From: Haplomitrium mnioides
Taxonomy: Eukaryota > Marchantiophyta > Haplomitriopsida > Calobryales
DNA: 20,384 nt
Assembly: GCA_049999725.1 (NCBI GenBank)
Contig: JBNGIS010032426.1
Location: forward strand, 1-20,384
Direction: 5' to 3'
A program made the position numbers and the translations under genes. The notes below the pieces were generated by a model, which was not told the DNA's origin, ran no database searches, and worked only from the letters and a program-made list of their open reading frames with translations. Shown here one piece after another: positions 1 to 9,325 of this stretch. Each line of letters starts with the position of its first letter. Position 1 is the first letter of the stretch.

Positions 1-33
<33 letters not shown>
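1..33. repeat. TA dinucleotide microsatellite
   Basis: The window opens with an uninterrupted run of alternating T and A, about 16 units. It abuts the truncated left side of copia copy A, so the upstream part of that element is either beyond the window or was lost at this microsatellite. The true length cannot be judged because the run touches the window edge. Confidence 0.95.
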
Positions 34-36
<3 letters not shown>

Positions 37-2929
37 TTTTGAATCTCTTTCTATCATTCAACATCTTGAACCCTCAACCTCTGATGTGTTTAAGTCTCAA
101 TTCGCAGACTGCTAATACTTTGAAGAATCTTTTTCACATCTGATACAAGATTACAAAGCTATACAATCCAAACCTGAGGACAACTTAATATCGCACCAGC
201 ACTTGCCATTAGACTTCAATCAACGAAATGGACATTCCAATGTCGAATTCAGAAGACTACTCCATTTACAATAAACATTCATTAAAATGCTCGATGCATT
301 TAACAATACAGCCAACATTACCAAATCACATATAGAAGCTGCTAATGCACCAGCAAGACTTCAAAAAGTGGACACACTTGCCACTAATATACAACCTAAG
401 GCAAATTGTAGCAGACCTATAGGCTCAAAGAATAAGCCTAAATCATTGACATCATTGAATGTTGTGACAGACAACGATGAAATAACAATTGACTATTCCC
501 ATACCGGTCAAATATGGGACAGATCCCAGACCACTGTGAATGATCTATTCGCATTATCTGTATCACAATCTATAAACAAGGATGTGCTTGATCCTTTATC
601 TGTACGAGAAGCAAAATCAAGAACCAATTGACCCCAATGGGAAAAAAACGATAAATTCGGAACTTGACTCTCTCATATAACGACAAGTATTCAGATCTAA
701 TATACTAGCACTTCCAGACATGTATTTGACAAACTATAGATTTATTTTTGTCCGCAAATATAATGCAAAAGGTGATGTCATAAGATATAAGACAAGATTT
801 GTGGCCAAAGGATATACTCAGATTCATGGACGTGACTATGGCCTCTAATACTCACATGTCATGGATACTATTACCTACAGATATATGACAGCATTTGCTA
901 TCCAACATCATCTTGCTATGCACATCATGGACGTCATCACAACCTACTTATATGGCACTATAGATACCCAAATTTTTACGAAGTCACCTCTCGAACTCAT
1001 ATCAAGAATGGAATTTCATATTCAAGGAGAGAACAACCACATTGCATATGGACCTTTAGTCCCAAATACTAAGATTAGACTTTTTGTCTCTCATGGCCCG
1101 AATAGTAAGATTAGACCTTTTGTCTCTCATGGCTTAAACTATGAGGTTGGACCTTTTATCCCTCATGATATGCACTATAAAAATGGACCTTTAGTCCACA
1201 AAGGCACAATGATTCAAAATGGACCTTTTATCCACAAAGACCTCAATATGGGAAAAGGACCTTTTGTCCTCAATGGCCAACAAATGAAAGGACCTTTTGT
1301 TTGTAAAAGGCCACTGCCAATCCAAAAAAGACCTTTAGTCCTTATGTTGAAAAGACAATGCCAAATGATGGAAAGCAAGTTGCATAATGTTTCCAATGCA
1401 CCCTAAGTCCAGCCAACGCACTTGCTGAACAGCAACATTCCAATGGATCATTAGTCCAGCAAACACACTCGTTGAGCAAGCAGGATTTCAAAGGACCTTT
1501 AGTCCAGCCAACCAATTTGCTGAGCACACAACACTGTAGAGGACCTTTAGTCCCACATATATACAAGCTACAAAAGAAACAATAGAGTGGACCTTTAGTC
1601 CCCCATCATCAAAGTATACCACATGACAATGTGAAGTTGGCAAACCATTCTATTAATTCATCTAGATCACCAATCGATCAATCTGGCACAAAAATGGCAA
1701 TTCAAGTCCTGAGATCGATATATGGGCTCAAATAAAGTGGCAGAAATTGGTACCAAAAATTCAAATTAGAGATGATGACACCAAATTTTACAAATGATGA
1801 CATTGCTCTATGTCTATTCATGAAACATCAAGGCTCTGAATACGTTGTAGTTGCACTTTATGTAGACAACATAAATATTTTTGGCATAAAAACTCTAGAT
1901 GCCAGCACTATTGCCAAATTGAAAGACACATTTGAAATGCGAGACATCAAAGAACCTGATTTCTATCTCGGCATTCAGTTTGAGCATATGCTCGATGGTA
2001 TTCTGATCCACCAGTCTATATATACGGCCAAGATTCTCAAACAATTCAATATGAACAATGCTTATCCAACGAGCACTCCAATGGAAATGAGATCTTCGGA
2101 CCCACCCAAGGACATATTCAGAAAGCAAAAGGAACATGAACAAACTCTGGGATCAAAAAATCCATATCTATTGGCAATAAGAGCTCTCATGTACCTTGCA
2201 AATCAAACTAGACCTGATATATCTTTTGCAGTAAATATGCTCACAAGGCACAGCTCCCAACCTACCATTTGCTACTAGAATTGGCTCAAATGCATTTTCA
2301 GATACCTGAAAGGTACAAAAGATATGGGACTCTTCTTCCCTAGAAATGCAACAAATGATATTGTCGGTTATGTTGATGCTGGATATTTATCTGATCCTGA
2401 TGATGCAAAGTCTCAAACAGGATATGTTTTCCTTAAAAGAAGTACTGCTACCTTATAGAAAAGCACCAAACAAACCATTACAACTACCTCGACCAACCAT
2501 GCAAAAATTATAGCTCTTTATGAGGCTAGTAGGGAATGCATATGGCTCCGACAACTCATTGATCATATCAACATCAATACGGGTCAGCCTCTAATTCATT
2601 CACCTACAATAATATACGAGGACAATCGACCATGTGTTGACCAGATTACTCAAGGCTTTATCAAGGGTGACAGAATTAAACACATTGCTCCTAAATTCTT
2701 TTACACCCATGAGCAACATAGTGACAAAATAAATGTCCAATGGATAGCAAGTAAAGATAATAGAGTAGATATCTTCACCAAACCACTTCCACCTGCTCTG
2801 CACATTGCACATACTCAAGGATTTGGTTTACGAAGACTCTCTCTGAATTACAACAAAACTCTCTCTCTGATCTTTAGTCATGAAGATCAAGGATTGCAAA
2901 TACAATCACTTCTTTTGAAAAATACCTAA
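34..2929 (+). pseudogene. copia pol fragment A: integrase end, RT with repeat insert, RNase H
   Basis: Reading along the strand, 34-270 resembles the copia integrase C-terminal zone (FADC). An open segment at 287-631 holds the conserved TKSHI..ANAPAR motif and a GSKNK tract. The RT N-terminal part (FVRKYNAKG, FVAKGYTQIHGRDYG, MDVIT.YLYG) spans about 632-1020. The repeat array follows, and the RT resumes near 1677 with LRSIYGLK. The active-site box at 1859-1870 reads YVDN where the family has YVDD. Next come LGIQF, ANQTRPDI, the TSTNHA RNase H box and TKPLP, with a stop near 2929. Frames shift between 287, 861 and 1677, and stops interrupt near 2276 and 2455. The second matches TGG to TAG when compared with copy B. 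The changed catalytic aspartate and the stops make this copy inactive. Confidence 0.92.
1050..1603 (+). repeat. 36-base tandem repeat array inside copia RT (copy A)
   Basis: The core GGACCTTTTGTCC and its variants start at 1050, 1077, 1113, 1149, 1185, 1221, 1257, 1290 and 1329, then less regularly near 1444, 1493, 1541 and 1589. Spacing is exactly 36 from 1077 to 1257, then 33 and 39, so it stays a multiple of three. The reading frame gives a 12-residue unit of the type GPFVxHGxxxxx. The array lies between the RT motif ending in PLELIS and the LRSIYGLK motif. In ordinary copia RTs only a short loop separates these. Copy B has the same array in the same place. Later units are more diverged and include stops. 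Confidence 0.93.
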
Positions 2930-3314
2930 CTTTGTCTGAATGTCATACAAGTAATGACAGTAGCATGCTATATCAAAAGCTAACATCACTTCTCATCTTT
3001 TGATGCTCACATCATTTTTCAGACAGATTTTCAGGACACAAGTAGAGGGCGCAACAATACAACTATGAAGAACGCAACAACACCACAAATTTGCTTTACT
3101 TTCAAAGCAAGAAATTTTGACAATTTTTGACATTATGTTACTTACACACACTCCACACACTATCGTTGCATTCTATTCCACCTATCAATTATGTGGTAGC
3201 ACTCTTTCCCTCAGAAGAAAGCCGGAGGTTTTTAATTAGACCACACATAGAATAGGATTAGGACTTACATAACATATAATACTTAGTATGACTGATTATT
3301 AGAAGAAGAATCAG

Positions 3315-3325
3315 CCAAAAGAGAA
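3315..3325 (+). other. polypurine tract of copia copy A
   Basis: The purine-rich CCAAAAGAGAA sits directly before the TGTTAT that opens the LTR. The same position in copy B reads CCAAGGGGGAA, and both are preceded by GAAGAATCAG. This is the expected plus-strand priming site. Copy A has lost the G run. Confidence 0.7.
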
Positions 3326-3433
3326 TGTTATAGGGACATATATATATCCCATGTAAGCAGTCCTCACCTAATTATTCTACTCATCCATCTTGGAGACTCT
3401 CGTGTGTATGTGTGCGATGCTCATGCAATAACA
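3326..3433 (+). repeat. 3' LTR of copia copy A (short)
   Basis: The LTR starts with TGTTAT after the purine tract and is proposed to end at ATAACA, the exact inverted repeat of the start, giving 108 bases. The start is supported by alignment with copy B. The end rests only on the inverted terminal match, since no second LTR of this copy is present. An alternative end is the ACA near 3468. It contains a GGGACATATATATATCCC hairpin near its start. Confidence 0.65.
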
Positions 3434-3906
3434 AAATTACAATATAAACTAAGAGTATACAATAAACAATGGGGTTTCTAAATGACTTTAGTCACTCTTA
3501 TCAACTTCTTTGGATTCAACTTCAAAAGATTCATCAAGATTAACACGATCCATCTCAGTGTTAACAACATTGATTGATTCTCTTTCACACACTTCAGGAT
3601 TGATTGCTTTCTGTCTTTTGTACTCAAATAGATTTGATTTTATAGTAGCTAGAGTGGTTTTACTAGATCGGTTTTTTTTAAGTGAGAAGAGAATCAAAAA
3701 ACAAAATCATGATTTGGGTTACATCAAGTGCATCAATATGTAGCTTGGATTTGCATTTCCCTTTGTTGTTGCTATTTTTTTTTAAAATTATTGTCCAAAA
3801 AATGCATCCTTAGCTTCATAAGCAAACCCTTGAGCACGTATTGTTTCAGGTTAAGAGGTTTTTCCTCATCAAATGACAAAACTTTGAGGATTTTGGCAAT
3901 CCAAAA
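3434..3906. other. no recognisable feature
   Basis: About 470 bases between the copia LTR and the first gypsy LTR fragment. Short open frames exist on both strands, but none shows a family motif or believable composition. It is probably decayed repeat or unique spacer. Confidence 0.6.
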
Positions 3907-3986
3907 CGACATGTTGTACGCATACACATTGCTTACACAACTACATCATCTACATACATTTTATGACATCTACAAACATACAACAT
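3907..3986 (-). repeat. inverted fragment of gypsy-type LTR
   Basis: The reverse complement matches the inner part of the LTR-like copies at 5344 and 5729, including the shared block GTGTAAGCAATGTGTATGCG. It forms the left arm of an inverted repeat whose right arm is 4018-4096. Only this inner LTR segment is present here; no element body lies to its left. Confidence 0.8.
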
Positions 3987-4100
3987 CTATGCGTATGAGA
4001 CTCAATTTTTTGTCATTCTATGTTGTATGTTTGTAGATGTCATGGAATGTGTGTGGACAATGTAGTTGTGTAAGCAATGTGTATGCGCACGACAATGGTC
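3987..4100 (+). repeat. direct fragment of gypsy-type LTR
   Basis: This matches 5362-5475 and 5747-5860 base for base over most of its length, starting at TATGCGTATGAGACTCAA. It lacks roughly the first 18 bases of the LTR. Similarity ends at about 4100, where integrase-derived sequence takes over. The LTR and the integrase were therefore joined by deletion, not in normal element order. Confidence 0.8.
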
Positions 4101-5181
4101 TTGCTTGGATTGTGAGATTCAAGTAAGAAGAGACTTGTATTTTGCAAGTCTGGATGAATAGGAAGTAGAACAATATGTATGTGCTGGTGATGGTGGAGCA
4201 TTTCTCCGAGTGGATTGAGTTAGTAGCATTGCTAGACAAGACCAATAGAGGAGTGGTTGTCACTTTCTTGGATTGAGTTCTCAATCATTTTGGAGCACTT
4301 ACTGAAGTGTTGACAGATCATGGTATGGAATTTCGAGATGAGTTTGAAGTTTTGTGTGAGCAAGCTCTTATTGATGACCATACTATGTCTAGAGATCATC
4401 TTGAGGCAGATGAGCAGGTTGAGCGAGTGGTTTAAACAGTGAAGAGAGCATTGCGTAAGTATGGCTTGCAAGCTGGTCACTATGGGGATTGGGATCTCCA
4501 ATTATAGTGGCTTGCTATGGGTTACAAGTTCAGTAAGAAAACATCCTTTGCATCTTTTTCATCTTAATTTCTTTTATATAGGAGGGAACCTGATTTACCC
4601 TCTTCTACTCGACAAGATGTCACTATGGTTGTGGATCTAGATAAGACAGATGTTTGGGTGCAGGTATGTTAAGAGAGAGCTCGAGTGTTTGAAAGAGTTA
4701 TGCCATATCGTTTGACAACCTTGCTATTGCTCAGCATCGTGATACTTTACAATATGATACCATACATGGAGGTGGATATCGCTCTAAGATTCAAAGGTTT
4801 CATCCTAGTGACTATGTGTATTTGCAGCAGACAACACCTACAACACTTGATGTCATTGCTGGGCATTAGATTCTGTGTGTATATGAGGTATTGCTTTTGG
4901 GATTTTTGCAACTAGAAGGATGTGATGGCATGGTTTGGAAGGATCATGTGTGCGATTGTGCACCTTGTCATCTTCCAAACATCAATGGCACTATGGACCT
5001 CAATGTGGCACAAGTTCCTACAGGTTTGAAGTGTATGTTGTGTGGTTCTTCTAATAGAGCAACCACTATGTTGATTTGTAACAAGTGTTTTAGAGGATGG
5101 CATATGTTATGTTTGATGCCTCTGTTGGTTACTATTCTTGGTGGATCATGGTTTTGCCCTCATTGTTCAAAGAACATTTAG
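4101..5181 (+). pseudogene. Ty3/gypsy integrase C-terminal part with PHD finger, decayed
   Basis: From 4190 the plus strand reads as an integrase core: HFSEWIEL, then LTDHGMEFRDEF around the second catalytic aspartate, then the glutamate region EADEQVERVV. WLAMGYKFSK and FLLYRREPDLPSS follow, typical of the gypsy integrase end. Stops interrupt near 4276, 4433 and 4504 and again further on. A frameshift near 4705 moves the frame to NLAIAQHRDTL. From there it runs through a basic-aromatic segment (SDYVYLQQ) and one more stop near 4869 to an open stretch ending at 5181. The last 45 residues form a C4HC3 PHD finger. RT, RNase H and the integrase N-terminus are missing. The gypsy assignment rests on motif order. 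It is not functional. Confidence 0.88.
5032..5166 (+). other. PHD-finger (C4HC3) domain at integrase C-terminus
   Basis: In the open frame that ends at 5181 the metal ligands appear in PHD order: CMLC, then CNKC, then HMLC with a preceding GW, then CPHC four residues before the stop. All eight ligands are present, although the rest of the element is degraded. PHD fingers usually bind histone H3 tails. Many plant gypsy elements of the chromovirus group carry a chromodomain at this end, so a targeting role is a reasonable inference, but nothing here tests it. Confidence 0.85.
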
Positions 5182-5343
5182 TTTCCATTTAGTTCTAGAG
5201 TTGGTATAGATTATAGGAGGTGAACGATGGGGCTCCATTGCACCCGACCTCCTAGTCTTTGCATCAGTAGGTGTATATCAATTTTCTAGAAGATAGATGG
5301 CTAACTAGTGTTAGGGGACTTGACCACCAACTAGGGTGGCAAT
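5182..5343 (+). other. gypsy 3' untranslated segment up to the LTR
   Basis: This joins the integrase-PHD stop to the LTR start. The last bases, CTAGGGTGGCAAT, are partly purine-rich and sit where a polypurine tract is expected, but the tract is weak. No other signal is seen. Confidence 0.5.
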
Positions 5344-5728
5344 TGTGAGGTCTCATGCATTGTATGCGTATAAGACTCAATTGTTTGTGATTCTCTATTG
5401 TATGTTTGTAGATGTCATGGAGTGTGTGTGGATGATGTAGTTGTGTAAGCAATATGTATGCACACGATAGTTGTCTCACCATTCTATGTAGATTTCTATT
5501 TTTAGACATTTTGAGTTTTTTGTCTTTTTGTGTCTTATTGTAAAAGACCATGTAATCTCATTAAAAGGTTTTCTTTCGATGTCTCTAATTGTATGAACCA
5601 AGAGGAGAGATGAGGTACTGTGTTTCTTGGAGAAGCTTGGATTCCTTGTAAGCAAAGGTGCGTTGGTTCTAGTATTGGAAGATCAACCCTTTGGAACTTC
5701 TTGTGAAGGTATCACTCAAGAAAAGTAT
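5344..5728 (+). repeat. LTR-like copy 1 of the gypsy element
   Basis: It starts TGTGAGGTCTCAT, just after the gypsy 3' segment, and repeats at once as copy 2. Shared blocks include GTATGTTTGTAGATGTCAT, GACATTTTGAGTTTTT and GGTATCACTC. Copy 1 holds about 65-70 bases near its middle that copy 2 lacks. Its position after the integrase end makes it the 3' LTR of that element, or the beginning of a longer LTR. A plausible TATA-like AGTATAAAAGACC is seen in copy 2 and a weaker form here. Confidence 0.8.
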
Positions 5729-6042
5729 TGTGGGGTCTCATATAATGTATGCATATGAGACTCAATAGTTTGTCATTCTCTATTGTATGTTTCTAGATGT
5801 CATAGAATGTGTCTAGATGATGCAATTTTGTAAGCAATGTGTATGCGCACGACAGTTGTCACACCATTCCATGTAGATTTATATTTCTAGACATTTTGAG
5901 TTTTTCATCTTTTTGTGGTTTAGTATAAAAGACCATGTACTGGAGAAGCATAGATTCCTTGTAAGTACAAGTGCGATGGCTCTTATATCGGAAGATCAAC
6001 ACTTTGGAATTTCTTGAGAAGGTATCACTCGAGAAAAGTACA
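5729..6042 (+). repeat. LTR-like copy 2, directly adjoining copy 1
   Basis: It starts TGTGGGGTCTCAT and ends near GAGAAAAGTACA, so it has TG and CA ends if 6042 is the true limit. It aligns with copy 1 along its whole length, except for one deletion of 65-70 bases after the AAAGACCATGTA block. No target duplication separates the two copies. It may be the 5' LTR of the gag-bearing unit to the right, or a tandem duplication inside one longer LTR. Confidence 0.78.
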
Positions 6043-9000
6043 TCGAAAGATTTCAGATTTCTTTGTGGAGCATCCATAGCATCTTGGATTGCGATTGAAA
6101 AATCTGATCAAAAGATTTGAGAGCATCCGTGGTATCTCAGAGTGCTGAAGATTTGTGGAAAAAATTCTGTTGGAGATTGCTTGTCTGTGAAGAAGGTGAA
6201 GAAAAATCGGTTGTAGAACTTTTGGTGTGTGAGGTTGCTCTAATATTTCTCGAGAAAGAATTTGAGGTTTGATTCTGGTTGCTGCATTCAACGTGGAAAA
6301 AGCTCATATCTATTTCTGAGATTCATCGAAGAGATTTGGAGCAGCGCAAATTGAAAACTGCAATTATTAAGAGTTAGGAATTTTAAAAATCAAGAGTTCT
6401 TTGAGCAACATTTTCAAGGAGGTTGTTTTACTCATATTTATTCATCAAGAGAAGGAAGAAATTGTGAGTTTTCTTGTTGGTTGCTCAAAATTCTTTATAG
6501 AATAGCAGTGGTGAATAAGATCAATCGAAAGAGGTCTCAATCAATCTACTTTCGTTCTAGGCATTGATGTCCATGGTATTTTTTTGTCAAAGGGGAGCAA
6601 TCAAAAAAACTGTCAAGTTGTTCTCTTCAATTGCAGCTCTACAATTCTTGTGTGCAGGAAGGTTTCGTCAAGCTGCTTTGGTTTCTTTGAGCTACTTTGG
6701 TTTCTTTTTCGATTTGGGTTCTTGCAAATTTCTGGCTACTCGAACTTCATCACATAATCGAACTGCAAGGCATTTTTTGTCGAGCTATTCAGATTTTGTC
6801 AAACATACTGGTCCTTCATTGAGTAGCAATTGAGGGGTGAAATTGCAGCACGTGTTTAGGGATTCCTACTCAAAAAGATGGCTCAATTTTGGGCTCAAAG
6901 AGCAGAAAATTGTTGATTTAGAAGTGATTTTAGAGATTCAATTTATGCAAATCTATAGCCAAAAGGCTGCAGAAATTGAGCTGCAAAATTGAGTTGTGAT
7001 CTCTCCTTGCTGCTCAAGTTTTGTACAAGGCTTTTGCAAGAGGAGTTTGCTCGAACAGGAAATCGTCAAGCAAAATGTCATCTGTTTTTTTGCAGTAGAA
7101 GAGAATCATAGAGCAGAACACAGGGTGCTGTAGTCGAGTTTTTTTTTTATGTTCTTTGAGTAGATTTTCGTCAAAGGGTGTTGTGGAGTACTGCATTATT
7201 GTTGAAGTGTAGTAAAAATCACAACTCTTTGGTAGAAGAATTGAAAGCACTCTTCAACACAAATTCTACTCTAGAAACTTGCAGAGGAAGAAATTTGCAT
7301 GAGCAAAGTGGATTTTTATTGAGTGAAGTCAAAGAAGAGTTTTTGTTGGATTTGGTAGAGTTGCCATAGTGGTCTCAGGTACCTTAGAAGGATCAACATT
7401 TGGCTATTGCTTAGTGGGATTAGAGGTGTGATTCATTTTGCATGTTTGTTAAAAGGTTTGCTTGAGATTTTTGTAAGAGCTAGACGAAAGGAAGAGTAGA
7501 TGAAATCGTAGAGGAATTCAAAGAAGAATTTGCAAACAAAAGTTTGTCAAGCAAGGATTTGTTGATGCAGAGCTTATGAGGGTTTCATTGAAGTAGGCTA
7601 TTTGATGTGGAAATTTTCAATAGAGCATACAAGATCACAGAAAATGAGTTCTGGTGATGTGCTAGCAACAAGATTGTTCAAATTTTGATGAAGACAACCT
7701 ATGAGAGGATGTTGTAAGAGCTATTACAGAAAATTAAAGCAACCTTACTACTTAGGTTTGTTGAGCTCTAGAGAACTCGCAAGAGGGCAAGATTTCCTCT
7801 GAAAATTATTTGTTGTGGAAGTCAATTCATTTGAAAAGACAATTTTTAGTTCCTTTTGCAAAATTGAGTCTTGAAGACCACATAAAGAAGCCTTAGTTGT
7901 AGCAGAGGGCTCTTTGGCATGCATGGATTTCTGCATTTCAATTAATGTTGTAGGGGATTAGCAAGATGAAAGGCATAGCTCTTCAAAAAGTTTGAGAGAA
8001 AGGACAAATCTGAACAGAGTAGATGTTTAGAAGGGCTCTTGAAGTGCTTTGAGTCTCAATTTCAGGAGCTTGACACTTTGTTGTGAAAGTTGACTGTTGC
8101 GAAGTGTTGTTGCCTTGTAAGATTGTGTTCCAAACACTATATACACAAGTGTAGGCTCACTAGATTGCACACCGGTCCAAGCTAATTGGAGAGAACAGTG
8201 ATTGCAGAGTCCCCTCCAAATGTTCATTTTGTTCAAGTTGTAAGAGCCAGAGATTCTCATGAGAACAGAACTTCTATGAGATCTTCACGCTCTTTATTTG
8301 CAAGGGATTTAGTTGGTGCTTGGAATAAAGTAGAGACTCAACTAGTGCAGGACCAGAGTACAACTCAGTATTTTTGGTTTGTACTTTAGATGGTAAGATT
8401 TAGACAAGAGTATTGTTGAAATTGGGTCTCTTCACCTATGGTTCTTATTGTAGCAAATCATCCAGAATAGATAAACTTGGTTTGACAATTAGGAGCAGAT
8501 TGGAGTTTGACCAAGAATCAAGAAGTGGGTTTTGTTAAGCGAGAATTTCTAGATGATAAGTTCAAAAGAGATTCGCTACCATAAGTCTATTTGCAACACA
8601 GAGCAAGGGTAATTGAACATTGATCAGTATAAAAATAGAATTTTTGGAGAAAGAAATAAATAAATTTCTGAATTCAAAAAGACGATGAACCAGACCCTCC
8701 GTTGAGAGGTGCAAGGGTGGTAGAATTCCACCAATAGGCTCCCATGACATATGATATCTGGAAGCCCAAACTTTTGTTGAAGTGAAGCAGGAAAGTCTGA
8801 AAACTTGTTTGAAGGAAACCTAAGATCGGTATGTAGTGCTCAAGAGAAGAGCGACAAAATTTTGTTTTGATTTGTTGTCAATTTTGTTTGTAGGTTGAGA
8901 AGAAGACCAATCAACTAGAATTAGCAAGCAAAGTGTACCTTGTCGAAAGAAGAAGGAAGGGTCACTTGTACAGACTTGTGGGCAAGTGGTTGAATGGAAA

Positions 9001-9325
9001 AAGCACAACCTATGAGCTGTAAGTGAGTTCAGATGAGCGAAGGTTAACACAGAGCAAGGGAGGGGAACGTTGGGATATGGCGCCACTCGTAGTGGCATCT
9101 AGTTTTGACCTACAGTAGGAGTGACTCAACAACCGGCAAGTTACCATATATCGAACAAAGAGGAGGAAACTTTTTTTAGCACTTAGAGGTACATTCCACG
9201 TTGTCTTGGGATATGGATGAGATATATGGGGCCACAAAAAGGACAAGGAGATTCTCTGGTGCAATAGCACCATTTTTCTAAATGATTTCATCTAGGAGTT
9301 TGATGCCTGGTGTGATCTACAAACA
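6043..9325. other. 3.3 kb without a gene: long leader or long LTR body
   Basis: T/A-leaning sequence with no protein motif on either strand. Open frames such as 6564-6833 show no family signature. It lies between LTR copy 2 and the gag remnant, so it is either an unusually long 5' leader or the remainder of a long LTR. A TGGCGCCAC at 9078 resembles a tRNA primer-binding site of gypsy elements. It also forms part of the hairpin GCCACT-CGT-AGTGGC. This is the only hint of where the LTR might end. From about 9126 weak gag-like sequence may already begin. Confidence 0.5.

Larger units (their letters stand above)
34..3433 (+). mobile_element. Ty1/copia retrotransposon copy A, 5'-truncated and decayed
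   Basis: The order integrase C-terminus, RT, RNase H, polypurine tract, LTR is that of Ty1/copia elements. The copy has no 5' LTR, gag or protease in the window. Its coding part is broken by frameshifts and stops. After the last pol stop near 2929 there is about 385 bases of untranslated sequence, then a purine tract and a short LTR. The untranslated part shares clear blocks with the same region of copy B, for example the stretch with TATGTGGTAGCACTCTTTCC near 3190. The two copies are one family in opposite orientation. Family assignment is from pol motifs; the 5' limit is only where the TA run ends. Confidence 0.9.

Noticed and set aside
1214-1566. Minus-strand frames with repeated TKGP motifs
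   Set aside because: They are the antisense of the 36-base array in copia copy A. The plus strand carries the RT frame.
1050-1603. CRISPR array, suggested by 36-base spacing
   Set aside because: The whole 36-base unit is repeated with no unique spacers. It is in frame within a retrotransposon polymerase in a plant-like genome, and no cas genes are present.
6564-6833. 89-residue plus-strand frame as a possible small gene
   Set aside because: It has no motif, no supporting context and a composition like the surrounding non-coding DNA.
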